From contig NC_090751.1 in NCBI RefSeq assembly GCF_036898095.1, positions 83,300,310 to 83,364,309 of the forward strand: 64,000 nucleotides of DNA, in the 5' to 3' direction. Below, in pieces: positions 33,540 through 43,850 of the stretch. The notes below the pieces were generated by a model, which was not told where the DNA came from, searched no databases, and saw only the letters and a list, made by a program, of their open reading frames with translations. Position numbers and translations under genes: made by a program. The first letter of the stretch is position 1. Every line of letters starts with the position of its first letter. The DNA is from Palaemon carinicauda. Taxonomy: Eukaryota; Arthropoda; Malacostraca; Decapoda; Palaemonidae.

Positions 33540-34020
33540 AGAATGATAAAACAAAACAAGAATAAGAAAGGCATTTGCTCAAATAGTAACAAAAAGGGAT
33601 GCAATCGAAGATTTAAGAAAGAGGGATGAAATGAAGAAAAACAAAAGGAAACCCCCAAAGAAAGGCATTCAGAGAGATAAAAACAAAACAAATAATGGAA
33701 ATACAAAGCAACCAAATATTTCTCAGTTTTTAAGAAAAATGTGTGCAAACAATAAAGTGAATATAAAGAAAAATCTAAACTGACCAAGGTAATTAATTGT
33801 GATAATTCAAACTACTTTGATAGTTCAGATAGTGAATCAAAAGGAATTTAATTCATTTTGGAAGAGCGTTTCACCTCCATATATAGGAAAATGGTATGTG
33901 GTAATTTATAAAGATAAGGAGCATCCATTATTTTGCATCGGTAGAGCAACAAAACGGTTTTTAGAGGAAGAAGGAGGCAAAGTGACTCACTCTGAGTTAA
34001 ATAGCTTGAAACCACATATC
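33540..34020 (+). pseudogene. unassigned degenerate coding remnant
   Basis: I do not recognise this. In changing plus-strand frames it reads a basic Lys-rich segment (KRDAIEDLRKRDEMKKNKRK; NTKQPNISQFLRKMCANNKV). After stops comes a segment with DNSNYFDSSDSESKG and, in the frame of 33799-34047, YIGKWYVVIYKDKEHPLFCI followed by GRATKRFLEEEGGK. The Ser/Asp-rich spacer followed by a compact beta-rich segment looks like the end of a protein, possibly transposon-encoded. Several frame changes argue it is dead. No start, no domain assignment. Confidence 0.35.
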
Positions 34021-34024
34021 ATCA

Positions 34025-36430
34025 TCATCTGCTCCTACGCCTATTGACGCAAAGGGCCTCGGTTATATTTCGCCATTCGTCTCTATCTTCAGCTTTTATA
34101 TCAATACTTCTCCATTCTACATCTACTTCGCGCTTCATAGTCCTCAGCCATGTAGGCCTGGGTCTTTCAACTCTTCTAGCGCCCTGTGGAGCCTGGTTGA
34201 AAGTTTGGTGAACTAATCTCTTGGAGAGAGCGAAGAGCATGCCTAAACCATCTCCATCTACCCCTCACCATGATCTCATCCACATATGGCACTTAAGTGA
34301 TCTCTCTTATAGTTTCATTTCTAATCCTGTCCTGCCATTTAACTCCCAATATTCTTCTTATGGCTTTGTTCTCAAATCTATAATATCTGTTGGATATTTT
34401 TTCATTGTTATACCACGACTCATGTCCAAACAGTAACACCGATCTCGCTAAACTGATATATAGCCAGACTTTTATATGTAATTTCAGGCGATTTGATTTC
34501 CAGATTTTACTTAACCTAGCCATTGTCTGATTTGCTTTATTCAATCTTTCATTGAACTCAAATTCTTAATCCCTGTATTAGATATCATAGCTCCTGAATA
34601 TTTAAATGGTTCCACCTCATTAAACCTTTTTCCTTCCAATGATATTTCATCTTCCATTGCATGTTCCATTCTCCTCATCTCTGTCTGTCTTCTATTCATC
34701 TTGACCTGTGGTGTTCTGCTAATAAGGACAGCGTCATCAGCATACTCTAGGTCAGCTAATTTCCTGTTACCAATCCAGTCAAATCCTTCTCCAAAATCCC
34801 CAACTGTTCTATGCATTACAAAATGCACGAGGAGGATAAACAACATAGTATTTTCATGACAACTGACATAAGTGTGATGCCTCTGTAATTATTGCAATCA
34901 GTCAGATCTCCTTATTTTTGCCATTTTCACCAACACTCCTAGCTCCCAATCATCAGGCTTTGCCTCATCACACCACATTCTACAAAATAATCTTGTAAAT
35001 AATCTGGGAGTCACTTCATTTTCGGCCAATATTATCTTAGCAGTTATTCCATCGTAACCAGAGACTTCCCATCTCTTCGAGTTTTTTTAAAAGTTAGCTT
35101 CGACTTCAAACACACTGAATTCATTGATGGGCACATCAAGGTCTTCCTCAGCTTCAGGTACATCAATCAAATTATTCCCTTTAAATCTACTATTCATAAC
35201 CCCACTAAAGTGTTCCATCCAACGTTGCCTTTCTTCATCTTCCGTTGTTATAACAGCTCCATCTCTTTTTGATGGGTATATGCTTCTTCTTCTTTGCTCC
35301 TGTAGAGATATCTATGATAATTCTATGTACAATTCTTATAACACAGTCAATCCCTGAATCCATAGCTTTGTCAGACTCATCTGCTTTCCTGTCTAAATAT
35401 TCTCTCCAGTCATTTCTGGCTTTTCATTTGACCGCTCTATCAATACTGGAATGCTTAGCATGCTCTACCTTGCAATTTTCATTACTTCCTCAAAAACTTT
35501 TAACAATCAACTTCCATCTTTGTCTCCTTTTTATAGTCTCCCAAGTATCATTCGTTAATTGTTTGCTATTTGTCTCTTAAAGTCTCCTAGACTGCAAATC
35601 GATTCCTACATTCAATTGCAAAGATTTCTGTGCTCATCCTCTAGAAGCTTAGTTGTATCAAACCTAGATATTTTGTCTACATTTCCGTTGGGTGCTTTCA
35701 GTTTTAATTTCAGTGTAGCAAGAGGAGCTAGTGGTAACTACCAATATTTGCACCTCTATAGCTTCTTACACTTCTCAGAGTCCTCCTTCTCTCTTGATTT
35801 TTGTAACTGCCACATGATGAAGCCCATGTTTATTTGTGGATGTCCTTGTGCTGGAAAAAGAATATCTCCAATAACAAAATTGTTTGTTGAACAAAAACTT
35901 ATAAAATGTGCCCCATTTTCATTTGCAACTTCGCCAAGACCCTCAAAACCCATCACATTCTCTATACCTCGATTATTCCTTCCAACTTCAGCATTGAAGT
36001 CACCAATCACAATTTTCATATCTCTCTCTGGGATCTCATCTGTTACACTCTGCAATTCTGTATATTATTCATCTTTCCTGTCTTAAGGGGAATCATTTGT
36101 TGGTGCATAGTTAACTATAATACTCATATTGCACTGCTTTGATTTAAAGTTTGTAAGTGACCATCTGCTATATACAGCTCTCCATTCCATTAATGACTTT
36201 TCTGCTCTGGATGTCGTCATTCCTACGCCTTCTCTTCCAACTCCATCTGTTCTTCCTGAGTAGATATACCGTATGAATTGCCTTGGTGTGCGTTCTTTAC
36301 CAATCCCTTCACGTGTTTCACTTGGGGCTAAGGAATCCAAACTATATTTCATAAATCCATTCTCTACTTGCTGTAACTTTCAAATCTGATTCATCTTTCT
36401 AACATTCCAATTACCAATTTTCAATTTTTC
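34025..36430 (-). pseudogene. LINE (non-LTR) retrotransposon ORF, endonuclease-RT, broken
   Basis: Minus-strand order. The endonuclease starts near 36425 with KLKIGNWNVRKMNQI, then SLAPSETREGIGKERTPRQF, WSLTNFKSKQCNMSIIVNYA, and DMKIVIGDFNAEVGRNNRGI (36055-35756). A linker region follows at 35260-35095 (TTEDEERQRWMEHFSGVMNS). RT fingers run KRWEVSGYDGITAKIILAEN (about 35065-34870). The palm end is LADLEYADDAVLIS at 34770-34720 with the YADD active site, and the C-terminal part is at 34544-34025 (RRILGVKWQDRIRNETIREI). A gap at about 34850 removes the RT region between the fingers and the segment before YADD. Frameshifts and stops are numerous. Layout fits RTE-like or related LINEs encoding an EEP endonuclease and RT in one ORF. 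Confidence 0.8.
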
Positions 36431-37124
36431 TTTAGTATTTATTAACCGGGAGAATCTTAGCACCCTGTAACGCCCGGGACTGGGGGCAATTCATTAATTT
36501 TCACTTTTCAAAGAATGACTAAATCCATAGAGGACTCATTGGTTAGAGCCATCAAAGGAGAGCCAGTTCCTTGTGATGCGTAGTGCCTAACTAAGCCAAG
36601 TGACCCCTGCCGGTCCATACTAATTCCACTAAGATCATCCGGCAGGCCTCATGAGTAGAGGAGTATCCATATCACCAAACGGATACATACCTTTTTCAAA
36701 TCACAGATGTAATTAAAGGTCCTTTATTTATGGAACCCAGGCCTTAACGAAAATGGTTAGTGCCATCTATAAAAGAACAGAAGTACTGTAGTTTTTTGAG
36801 CATTCAGTTGAAGCAAATAGACAAGTCTTATATTCAGGCATTTATTTTGTTACGTATATGGCTATAATATATATTAAATTCACTTTCATTTCAGGTTTTG
36901 TATTGTACATATTTTTTTATTTGTAATAGGTTTGATTAATATTTTCTTTGAAAAGAAAACCTTTTTCTTTTTCCGTTTTTTATAAAGCATTATTTTTTCC
37001 CTAGAAGTAAATGGTTAAAAATATTTTCAAATAACTATCATCTACCTATATTTTTGGTTAAAATTATTAAGAAAATATATAAATACATACAAGAATAATA
37101 TAAAAGATAAGAAAATTACAAAAT
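36431..37124. other. no gene seen; possible LINE 5' region
   Basis: Non-coding. It holds an inverted pair CTGCCGG (36607) / CCGGCAG (36640). The first part may be the 5' untranslated region of the LINE to its left; the rest is AT-rich. Confidence 0.5.
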
Positions 37125-37380
37125 ATGACAAATTCGTAGATAATTTGTATTTTTCCTAACTATACAAACCTTAGCTATTTAATATGGGTAATTACTTTCG
37201 GCGTAGCTGAAATGACGAGCCATTAGATTTTTAATGAGGGTTTACTACCCCACCGCTAGTTAGCGGGGGGGTAGGGAGGGGTAGCTTGCTACCCTCCCCC
37301 CCCCTCACACACACCTGTGATTTAGCTCACTTTGCTTAAAGGTAGGACTTTCACGGGGGACAGGGTTGGCGGGCAAGTTT

Positions 37381-37488
37381 GATTAAATAGCTAAGGTTTG
37401 TACTGTATTGTTAGGAAAAATAAAAATTATCTACAAATTTGTCATTTGTTCCGTAACTGAAATACAAACCACGCTATTTAATATGGGT
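37381..37488. repeat. DIRS B3 internal complementary region
   Basis: Reverse complement of the left end (CTAAGGTTTGTACTGTATTG, TTAGGAAAAATA, CTACAAATTTGTCAT) joined at 37445/37446 to that of the right end (TTGTTCCGTAACTGAAATAC, AAACCACGCTATTTAATA). Confidence 0.9.
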
Positions 37489-37939
37489 GACTCACCCCTT
37501 AGGAAGGGTGGTAAGTCCCGGCCATTACTGGCTTTGGCTTTTGCCCGGGGACTCAATATTTGAGTGTGTAAGTACTCAGTAATAAGGAGTCCCTGCACCT
37601 CGCTAGCATCTTGCTGTGCAAGTGCTGTGGCCTATATAAGCTGTGTATGAAGGTATGCAGTGTGACACGTCCTAAGAAGTTGACCTGGAGTTCTTTAGAT
37701 GGAACTCAAGGCTAGGACTCTCCCAATACCACCTCGTCAGGGTATGGGGACATGACAGTATTAACTTAACACTAGGAACACAAGGAAGCATGGTTTACCT
37801 GCAGTGGTTTGAGGTCAGCTATGCAGAGAACCCAAGATGCTGCTTTCCCCAAGAGAGGGGAGGATGAAGAAAAGAATAAGGGCCAGACAAACCTTTTCAT
37901 TCATGCAGACTAAGAACGGGTAACAATGCCCTCAACCTT

Positions 37940-38860
37940 CTGCTACTTGTCCATTAAGGAGCCTGAGGTTTAGACCAGCTGTTGTGCAGCCACCACAGGG
38001 CCGATAGAGAACGTATCGAGTCTCCTGTGTGTCACGTCTTGCAGGTAGTGGGCTGTGAAGGTCGTCTGACCCTTCCACACCCCAGCTTGGAGCACCTGCG
38101 TCACTGAGAAATTTTTCTTGAAGGCCAGGGACGTAGCTACCCCCTGACATCATGTGCTCTAGGGCGACGTGACGGAGGAGGATCAAGATTCAAGGATAGG
38201 TGTATTACCTTGCGAATCCAGGCCGAGATGGTATTCTTGGTGACCCTCCTCTTCGTCTTCCCAGTGCTCACAAACAAAGCTTGCACCTGGGGACGAACTG
38301 CAGCCGTTCTCTTAAGATAAGGCCTCAGACTCCTTACTGGGCACAGTAGGAGATGGTCTGGGTCATCTGTTACAGAACGAAGACTCGAAACCTGGAAAGA
38401 GTCGAACCGAGGGTCCGGCACTCCTGGATTCTGAGTCTTGGCAACAAACTCAGGGACGAACCTGAACGTTACCTCCCCCCATCCCCTTGAATGGGCGATG
38501 CCGTATGAGAGACCATGAAGTTCGCCGACTCGCTTGGCCGAGGCCAAAGCTAGCAGGAACACCGTCTTCCAAGTAAGGTGGTGATCTGAAGCCTGGCATA
38601 ATGGTTGGAAGGGAGGTCTCTTAAGAGACCTGAGAACTCGAACCACGTTCCATGGAGGAGGTCTTACTTCCGACTGAGGGCAGGTAAGTTCATAACTCCG
38701 TATGAGTAGGGAAAGTTCCAGCGAGGAAGAAATGTCCACTCCTTTGAGCCTGAAGGCTAGACTTAAGGCTGAGCGATAGCCTTTCACTGCCGAGACTGAA
38801 AGGCGCATTTCCTCCCACAAATACACGAAGAACTCCGCTATTGCTGGAATAGTGGCATCG
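37940..38860 (-). pseudogene. tyrosine recombinase (DIRS B3), one frameshift near the end
   Basis: The frame from about 38860 to 38137 reads YLWEEMRLSVSAVKGYRSAL (N-terminal binding region), VFLLALASAKRVGELHGLSY (first catalytic Arg), LLLCPVRSLRPYLKRTAAVR, RVTKNTISAWIRKVIHLSLN and RRPRAHDVRG with the HxxR. A shift at about 38137-38150 moves the remainder (VWKGQTTFTAHYLQDVTHRR, with the nucleophile Tyr, then SIGPVVAAQQLV) to another frame. Upstream, a shift near 38880-38930 separates it from the RNase H linker frame; in DIRS the recombinase normally overlaps the pol frame, so that one may be natural. All main catalytic residues are still encoded. Confidence 0.85.
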
Positions 38861-38869
38861 AGTGGAGCG

Positions 38870-39785
38870 CCTGGTAGACCCCTGCGGATGACCTACGCAG
38901 GTGTCCAGACATCCTGTTCTCAACTTGCTGCGAAAATCCTCTCTCAGTGAGGAGATGCTGGATAGTCTCCAGGCATGAAGTCGAAGTGAAGCTACGGCTT
39001 TGTGAAAGATGTTGGCATGTGGTTGTTTGAGTAGCTCGTGTCGTGGAGGGAGTTCCCTCGGAAGCTCCGTTAGGAGTTGCAGAAGGTCCAGAAACCATTC
39101 TGCCTGATGCCATAGCGGAGCTATTAGGGTCATCGAGAGATTGACCGATATTCTGGTCTTGTTGAGCACCCTCCTCATCAGACAGAACAGGGGAAAGGCG
39201 TAGACATCGATGTTGTCCCACCATTGTTGGAAGGCATCTTGCCAGAGAGCCTTGGGATCCGGGACTGGGGAGCAGTAGAGCGGAAGTTTGAAGTTCAGCG
39301 CTGTAGCGAACAGATCCACATTCGGGGAACCCCACAAAGTCAGGACTTTGTTGGCTACTTGACGATCAAAAGACCACTCGGTACTCACTATCTGCGTCGC
39401 TCTGCTCAGATTGTCGGCGAACACGTTCCTCTTGCCTGGAATGAAGCGAGCCGAAAGTGCGATCGAGTGGACTTCGTTCCATCTAAGTATCTCTACTGCG
39501 ACATGGGATAGCTGTTCTGAAAAGGTACCTCCCTGCTTGTTGATATAAGCCACTACTGTGGTGTTGCCGCTCATCACCACCACAGAGTGGCCCGCCAGGT
39601 ATTGTTGGAACTGTTGAAGAGCCAGGAATACAGCCTTCATCTCTAGCGGGTTTATGTGGAGGTACTTTTCTGATTCTGACCACAGGCCTGAGGTCCTGTG
39701 GTTCAGAACGTGAGCCCCCCACCCTTTCTTTGAGGCGTCCGAAAACAACATCAAATCCGGGGGGAGGATGAGAAGATCCACTCCC
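38870..39785 (-). pseudogene. RNase H and linker (DIRS B3), catalytic Asp lost
   Basis: The open frame 39781-38690 starts VDLLILPPDLMLFSDASKKG (first Asp), has EKYLHINPLEMKAVFLALQQ (Glu kept), then VVVMSGNTTVVAYINKQGG, where Gly replaces the Asp seen in B2 (MSDNTT). It continues with FIPGKRNVFADNLSRA. The linker PNVDLFATALNFKLPLYCSP and LIAPLWHQAEWFLDLLQLL follows. After about 38900 the frame no longer matches family sequence. The loss of the third acidic residue should abolish RNase H activity even though the frame is open. Confidence 0.87.
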
Positions 39786-40849
39786 TTTCATAGGTTCTCG
39801 TCTGCCACCCACCACTGAAGGTCCGTCTGTTCCGCAGAACCCATGGGGATCATAGTGTCCAGGGAATCGTGACCTTGATTCCACCAGGACTTGAGTCGCC
39901 ACCGAAGAGATCTCATTCTGAGGCGACCATTGGGAACTAGACGGGCCAGGAAGGAGAGGTGACCGAGGAGACGTAACCACGATTGGGCAGGAAGTTCTTT
40001 TCGTCTGAGGAAAGGCCTTGCGACCTTCCTCAGCCTTGCTATCCTGTCGTCTAATGGGAAGGCTTTGTGGAGACTGGTGTCTATGATCATGCCTAGGTAT
40101 ACCAGTTTCTGAGTGGGCAGCAGAGAGGACTTCTCGAGATTTACCATGATCCCCAGATCTTGGCAAAGTCCCAGAAGTTTGTCTCGGTGATGAAGAAGGG
40201 CTGCCTCCGAGTCTGCTAGGATCAGCCAGTCGTCCAAGTAACGGAGGAGACGGATACCGATCCTGTGAGCCCATGAAGATATTAGGGTGAACACTCTGGT
40301 GAACACCTGCGGTGCTGTGGAGAGACCGAAACACAGCACCTTGAACTGGTAGATCTTGTTCTCTAGGCTGAATCTTAAGTACTTCCTTGAAGACGGATGG
40401 ACTGGGTTCTGGAAGTACGCGTCCTCCAGGTCCAGTGTGCACATGAAGTCTTGCGGTCTCACTGCGAGTCTGACCGTGTCTGCCGTCTCCATGCTGAACG
40501 GGGTCTGCTTGACAAACCTGTTCAGGGCTGAGAGGTCGATGACTGGTCTCCAGCCTCCAGACGCCTTCTTTACAAGAAAGGGTCGACTGAAGAAGCCTGG
40601 GGACCCGTCGACAACCTCTTGGAGAGCGTCCATCTTCAACATGGTCTCGACTTCTGCCCGAAGGGCTTGCCCCCTTACCGATCCCATGGCAAGGGAGCTC
40701 AGCGACACTGGATCCGCTGTCAGGGGAGGTAGAGATGTCGTGAATGGGACGCGATATCCCTGACTGATTACTGAAATCGTCCAGGGATCGGCCCCGAGTT
40801 GCTGCCACCTTGTCGCGCAACTTTGTAGGCATCCCCCACTGGTGGACAT
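39786..40849 (-). pseudogene. reverse transcriptase (DIRS B3), single in-frame stop
   Basis: An open frame of 353 codons. It begins within the pol frame, which overlaps the end of gag in another frame, so 40849 need not be the real start. Features in order: ISQGYRVPFTTSLPPLTADP; LVKKASGGWRPVIDLSALNR; DFMCTLDLEDAYF (motif A); FKVLCFGLSTAPQVFTRVFT; IRLLRYLDDWLILADSEAAL with the intact YLDDW active site; LVYLGMIIDTSLHKAFPLDD; LSFLARLVPNGRLRMRSLRW. It ends at a TGA (39786-39788) after WWVADENL; in B2 the same place reads NLQKGVDLL, so the stop is a lesion joining directly, in frame, to RNase H. This is the most complete RT in the window. Confidence 0.9.
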
Positions 40850-40867
40850 GCAGGGGGACTGCCAATC

Positions 40868-43737
40868 CTAGCGTTTGCGGCCACGACCACTCCCTCTAGG
40901 ATTCTTTCCTCCCCTAGAGGACTTTTTGCCCTTCTTGTCCTTGACAGGAAAGGGCTTAGACACTTTTGTCTTTGCTGCAGCTGCCTTCTTCATACTCTTA
41001 ACAGGAAGTGGTTGCTGGGTAGCTGGAGGTTTGTAGGGCCTCGATGTTAGGGCCCTATGGAGAAGGGAATCCTGGTTGAACTTCCTCCACCTCTCAGCAG
41101 CCTGCTCCACGTCCTTAGGCTCAAACAAATGCTTACCGAGGACGGAAGAATGTCTGAGCCTTCTGGGGGACCTTTTGATGGAATCTCTCAGCCACTGCAT
41201 CCCGTCGTTACAAGATAGTGTTAGCCAACAAGCTCGAGACTTAGTGGGCTAGAAACTCGATGGTACGCATGCCTGAGAGCAAAAAGGTCTCCAAGGCCTT
41301 CCAGGTGCTTTCCTTGGACAGGACCTCAGACCGCACCAGGATGCCCAGAGACCCTAGCCAGATGTCCAGCCACGAAGTAGCCTACATGGCACACTTTGCT
41401 ACCTTCTCCTGGCTCAGGATCTCCGTTGCCGAATACGAGACCTGCTGGTTGGAGAGTCTCTCTAGAGGGACTCCCCCAGTAAGCTCTTCCAGAGAATGGT
41501 GCAAAGGAAGAGCTAAGCAAGTCTCCTCCACGATCTCAAAGTACCTCCTCTGATGGATGCGAGGAGGCGGGAGGAGCTTGTTATCGGTGCTGGATCGGCT
41601 GGAGGAAGCTAGCTCAGAGAGCTGGCCTTCGACCTTGTCTCTGGCACTCTTAACCCCATGTGACCAGGGCAAAGCTGCACTGGCCCTCGAGGGTTTCTGA
41701 GTACCATAGACTCAGTCCAAGACCGTGTCCTTGCCCTCATGAGGAGGAATCTCTGGATCCAGAAACCCATTGAGACTCCTCATGAGGGTCAGAACTTGCC
41801 AGAACGCATGTTCTGACTCCTGTAGCTCTCCTCATGAAGGGCTGGCAGCAAAGTCTCCTGTCCCTAGAGGCTCTTCCTGGGGGGACTCGCGGACGTTCTC
41901 GGAGGTCTTGGCTGGCTCCTGTTTAATCCTTGATGAAGACTTAGGCAAAGTCTTCGAGTCCTTCGGCTCCCTCCTGGAAGGGATACAGGACTCCAGCAGT
42001 GATGATGGAAGACTCTTCTCAACCCCTACCTGAGAAGACTTCTCGGGGAGAGGTAGGGTTTCCCCCATTGGTGTGATGGGGGAATGACCCGCCACACCTG
42101 ACTCTCCAGAGGACGGGAAATCCTCATCCACAGGGGAGGGAGAGAAAGTCTGGGGAGGAGAGGGAGCCTTCCTCAAGGACTTCCGAGGAGACAGTTTCGC
42201 CCTTGGAGAAGTTACCACGGAAGGAACTCCTCTCTTCCTCTTCAGGGGAGACGAAGCCGCCACTGTTTTGTGACCAAGTTCAGAGAATACAGGCTTAAAA
42301 ACCTGCATGAGAGCTCTGACAATGGTACCAAACCAGGGCTGCTGACTGACAGTCGTGCTGTCAGTCACTCCCTCTGGAGGGAAGGGGATCGTTCGATCCC
42401 TAGGAGGAGTGACCAAACGAGGGTTCGCCTGTAAAGATGCTGAAACAGAAGAAGAAGAGTCCTTGGACCTATCCGGAAACCTCCCCTCCTCCGACGAGCG
42501 CGCTGTTCTGCGCTTGCGGGGTGGGGAACGAGACGATGATGACCTAGCCGCACGTTTTTCTGTGGCCTCACGTGTGGGATTGCGCTGCAAATCGCGCTGG
42601 TAGTTCCGCGATGGGCCCTGCCCTGGGTCGCGTGCGGGAGAATGTTCGCGCGCGGGCGCGTGTGTGCAGGCGCGCGGGCGAGCGATGGCGCGCAGGCAAG
42701 CAATGGCGCGTGGCGGCCTGAACAGGCGATGACAGGTGGCGCGCAGGAGGCTGGATGAGTTCTCACGCACGCGAAGGTGATTGTTCTCACGCGCGGGAGC
42801 GCAGGATCTTGCTGAAGGGCCCGTGAGGGCGAAAACGTTGGGCACACGCGCAGGTGAAATATCTCTAGCGCGCGGCGCGTGTATCTAGCTGAAGCAGTGG
42901 GCGAGGGCGCGCTTGCGCAGCCTTGTGGGCGCACGATGGAGACTGTGCGCGATGGCGCACAGGTGAGCCCTGGCGAGCAGGAGCAACTGGAACTACGCCC
43001 AGATCCGGAGATCGTGGGCGTGCCTGGTGTGCATCAGGATGCGGGTGCACAGAAGTGTGCTGTCGGTTTGGGGAGCGCTGAAGTCCTGGTGAGCGCCTGT
43101 GCGCTATCTCAGGAGACTCCAGGGCTGTGCGCTGGCGCGTAGTTGTGCACTGGCGCGCAGGTGAGTGCTGGCGCGCTATGACAGCAGTTGTGCGCATGTG
43201 CGCAGTCGCGCGTTGAGGCATTGGAGAGTGCTGGAGGTCCGGTGAGCACCTGTGCGCTATTTCTGGAACTTCCTTTGTGCGCTGACGCCCAGCAGAGCGC
43301 TGACGTGTAGGAGAGCGCTGTTGCGCTAAAACAGGAACCAGTGGAGAGCGCTTGCGCGCAGGTGAACGCTTGCGTGCTATTGCAGGAACTATTGCAGGGG
43401 CGCGCTGGCGCGCAGGGGAACCCTGGCGCGTAATAGCAGGATAAACAGCAAGTGCAAGAACGCGCGCAGGTGAGCGCTGGCGCGCTGAGACAGGAACATC
43501 TGCTGCAGGTCGTTGGCACGCAGGGAGTACCTGGCGCTTAAGGGACTGAGACAATCTTATGCTCAAGTCCCTTATGCCCCGAAGGGACCGTTGCCTGTTT
43601 AATAACAGGGTGTGACGGCGCCCACAGTGCATCGGCAGCCAGGAACGGCGACGGCAGGTCAGCAGGTCTGGAGGATGGAAGGTCAGCGAGTCCTGTGAAA
43701 GGACGACCTTAGAAGGTTGGGAAATTTCTAACAGCAT
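40868..43737 (-). pseudogene. gag-like protein (DIRS B3), downstream duplicate
   Basis: Minus strand from 43737: VVLSQDSLTFHPPDL, then a long Arg/Ser/Pro-rich repeat (units like ARQRSPAR, 43500-42900), then the frame of 42845-41832 with RSSSSRSPPRKRRTARSSEE, QPWFGTIVRALMQVFKPVF, LKRKRGVPSVVTSPRAKLSP and EPKDSKTLPKSSSR. The C-terminal part follows as 41672-41382 (HGVKSARDKVEGQLSEL) and 41200-40868 (EPKDVEQAAERWRKFNQDSL, ending in a basic Lys/Gly/Arg tail). Frameshifts occur at about 42870, 41830 and 41330. The zinc-finger N-terminus is missing in this duplicate; it is only in the upstream one. Presumed nucleocapsid-like role. Confidence 0.75.
42600..43540. repeat. GC-rich minisatellite in B3 gag (downstream copy)
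   Basis: Irregular units of roughly 25-30 bases built on GCGCGCAGGTGAGCGCTGG and variants. On the minus strand they encode Arg-Gln-Arg-Ser-Pro-Ala-like units; on the plus strand they give spurious open frames. Confidence 0.8.
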
Positions 43738-43850
43738 TATAGTTTTTGAAAATTATAAATAGTTTTAGAGATATTGCAACTGTCCAATTTTTGTCTTACT
43801 TGTCCAAAACTGCCTCTGTCCAAAATTGCTTTACCCTACTATACCGGAAC
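43738..43850. other. junction between the two B3 gag copies
   Basis: About 110 AT-rich bases not related to gag. It includes TGTCCAATTTTTGTCTTAC and two related TGTCCAAAA.TGC blocks, similar to the 15-mers at 32735-32830. It lies where the upstream gag copy stops and the downstream one starts. Confidence 0.65.

Noticed and set aside
33503..33787. 94-codon hydrophobic minus-strand frame
   Set aside because: Antisense of a Lys-rich (A-rich) plus-strand segment; Phe/Leu richness follows from base composition.
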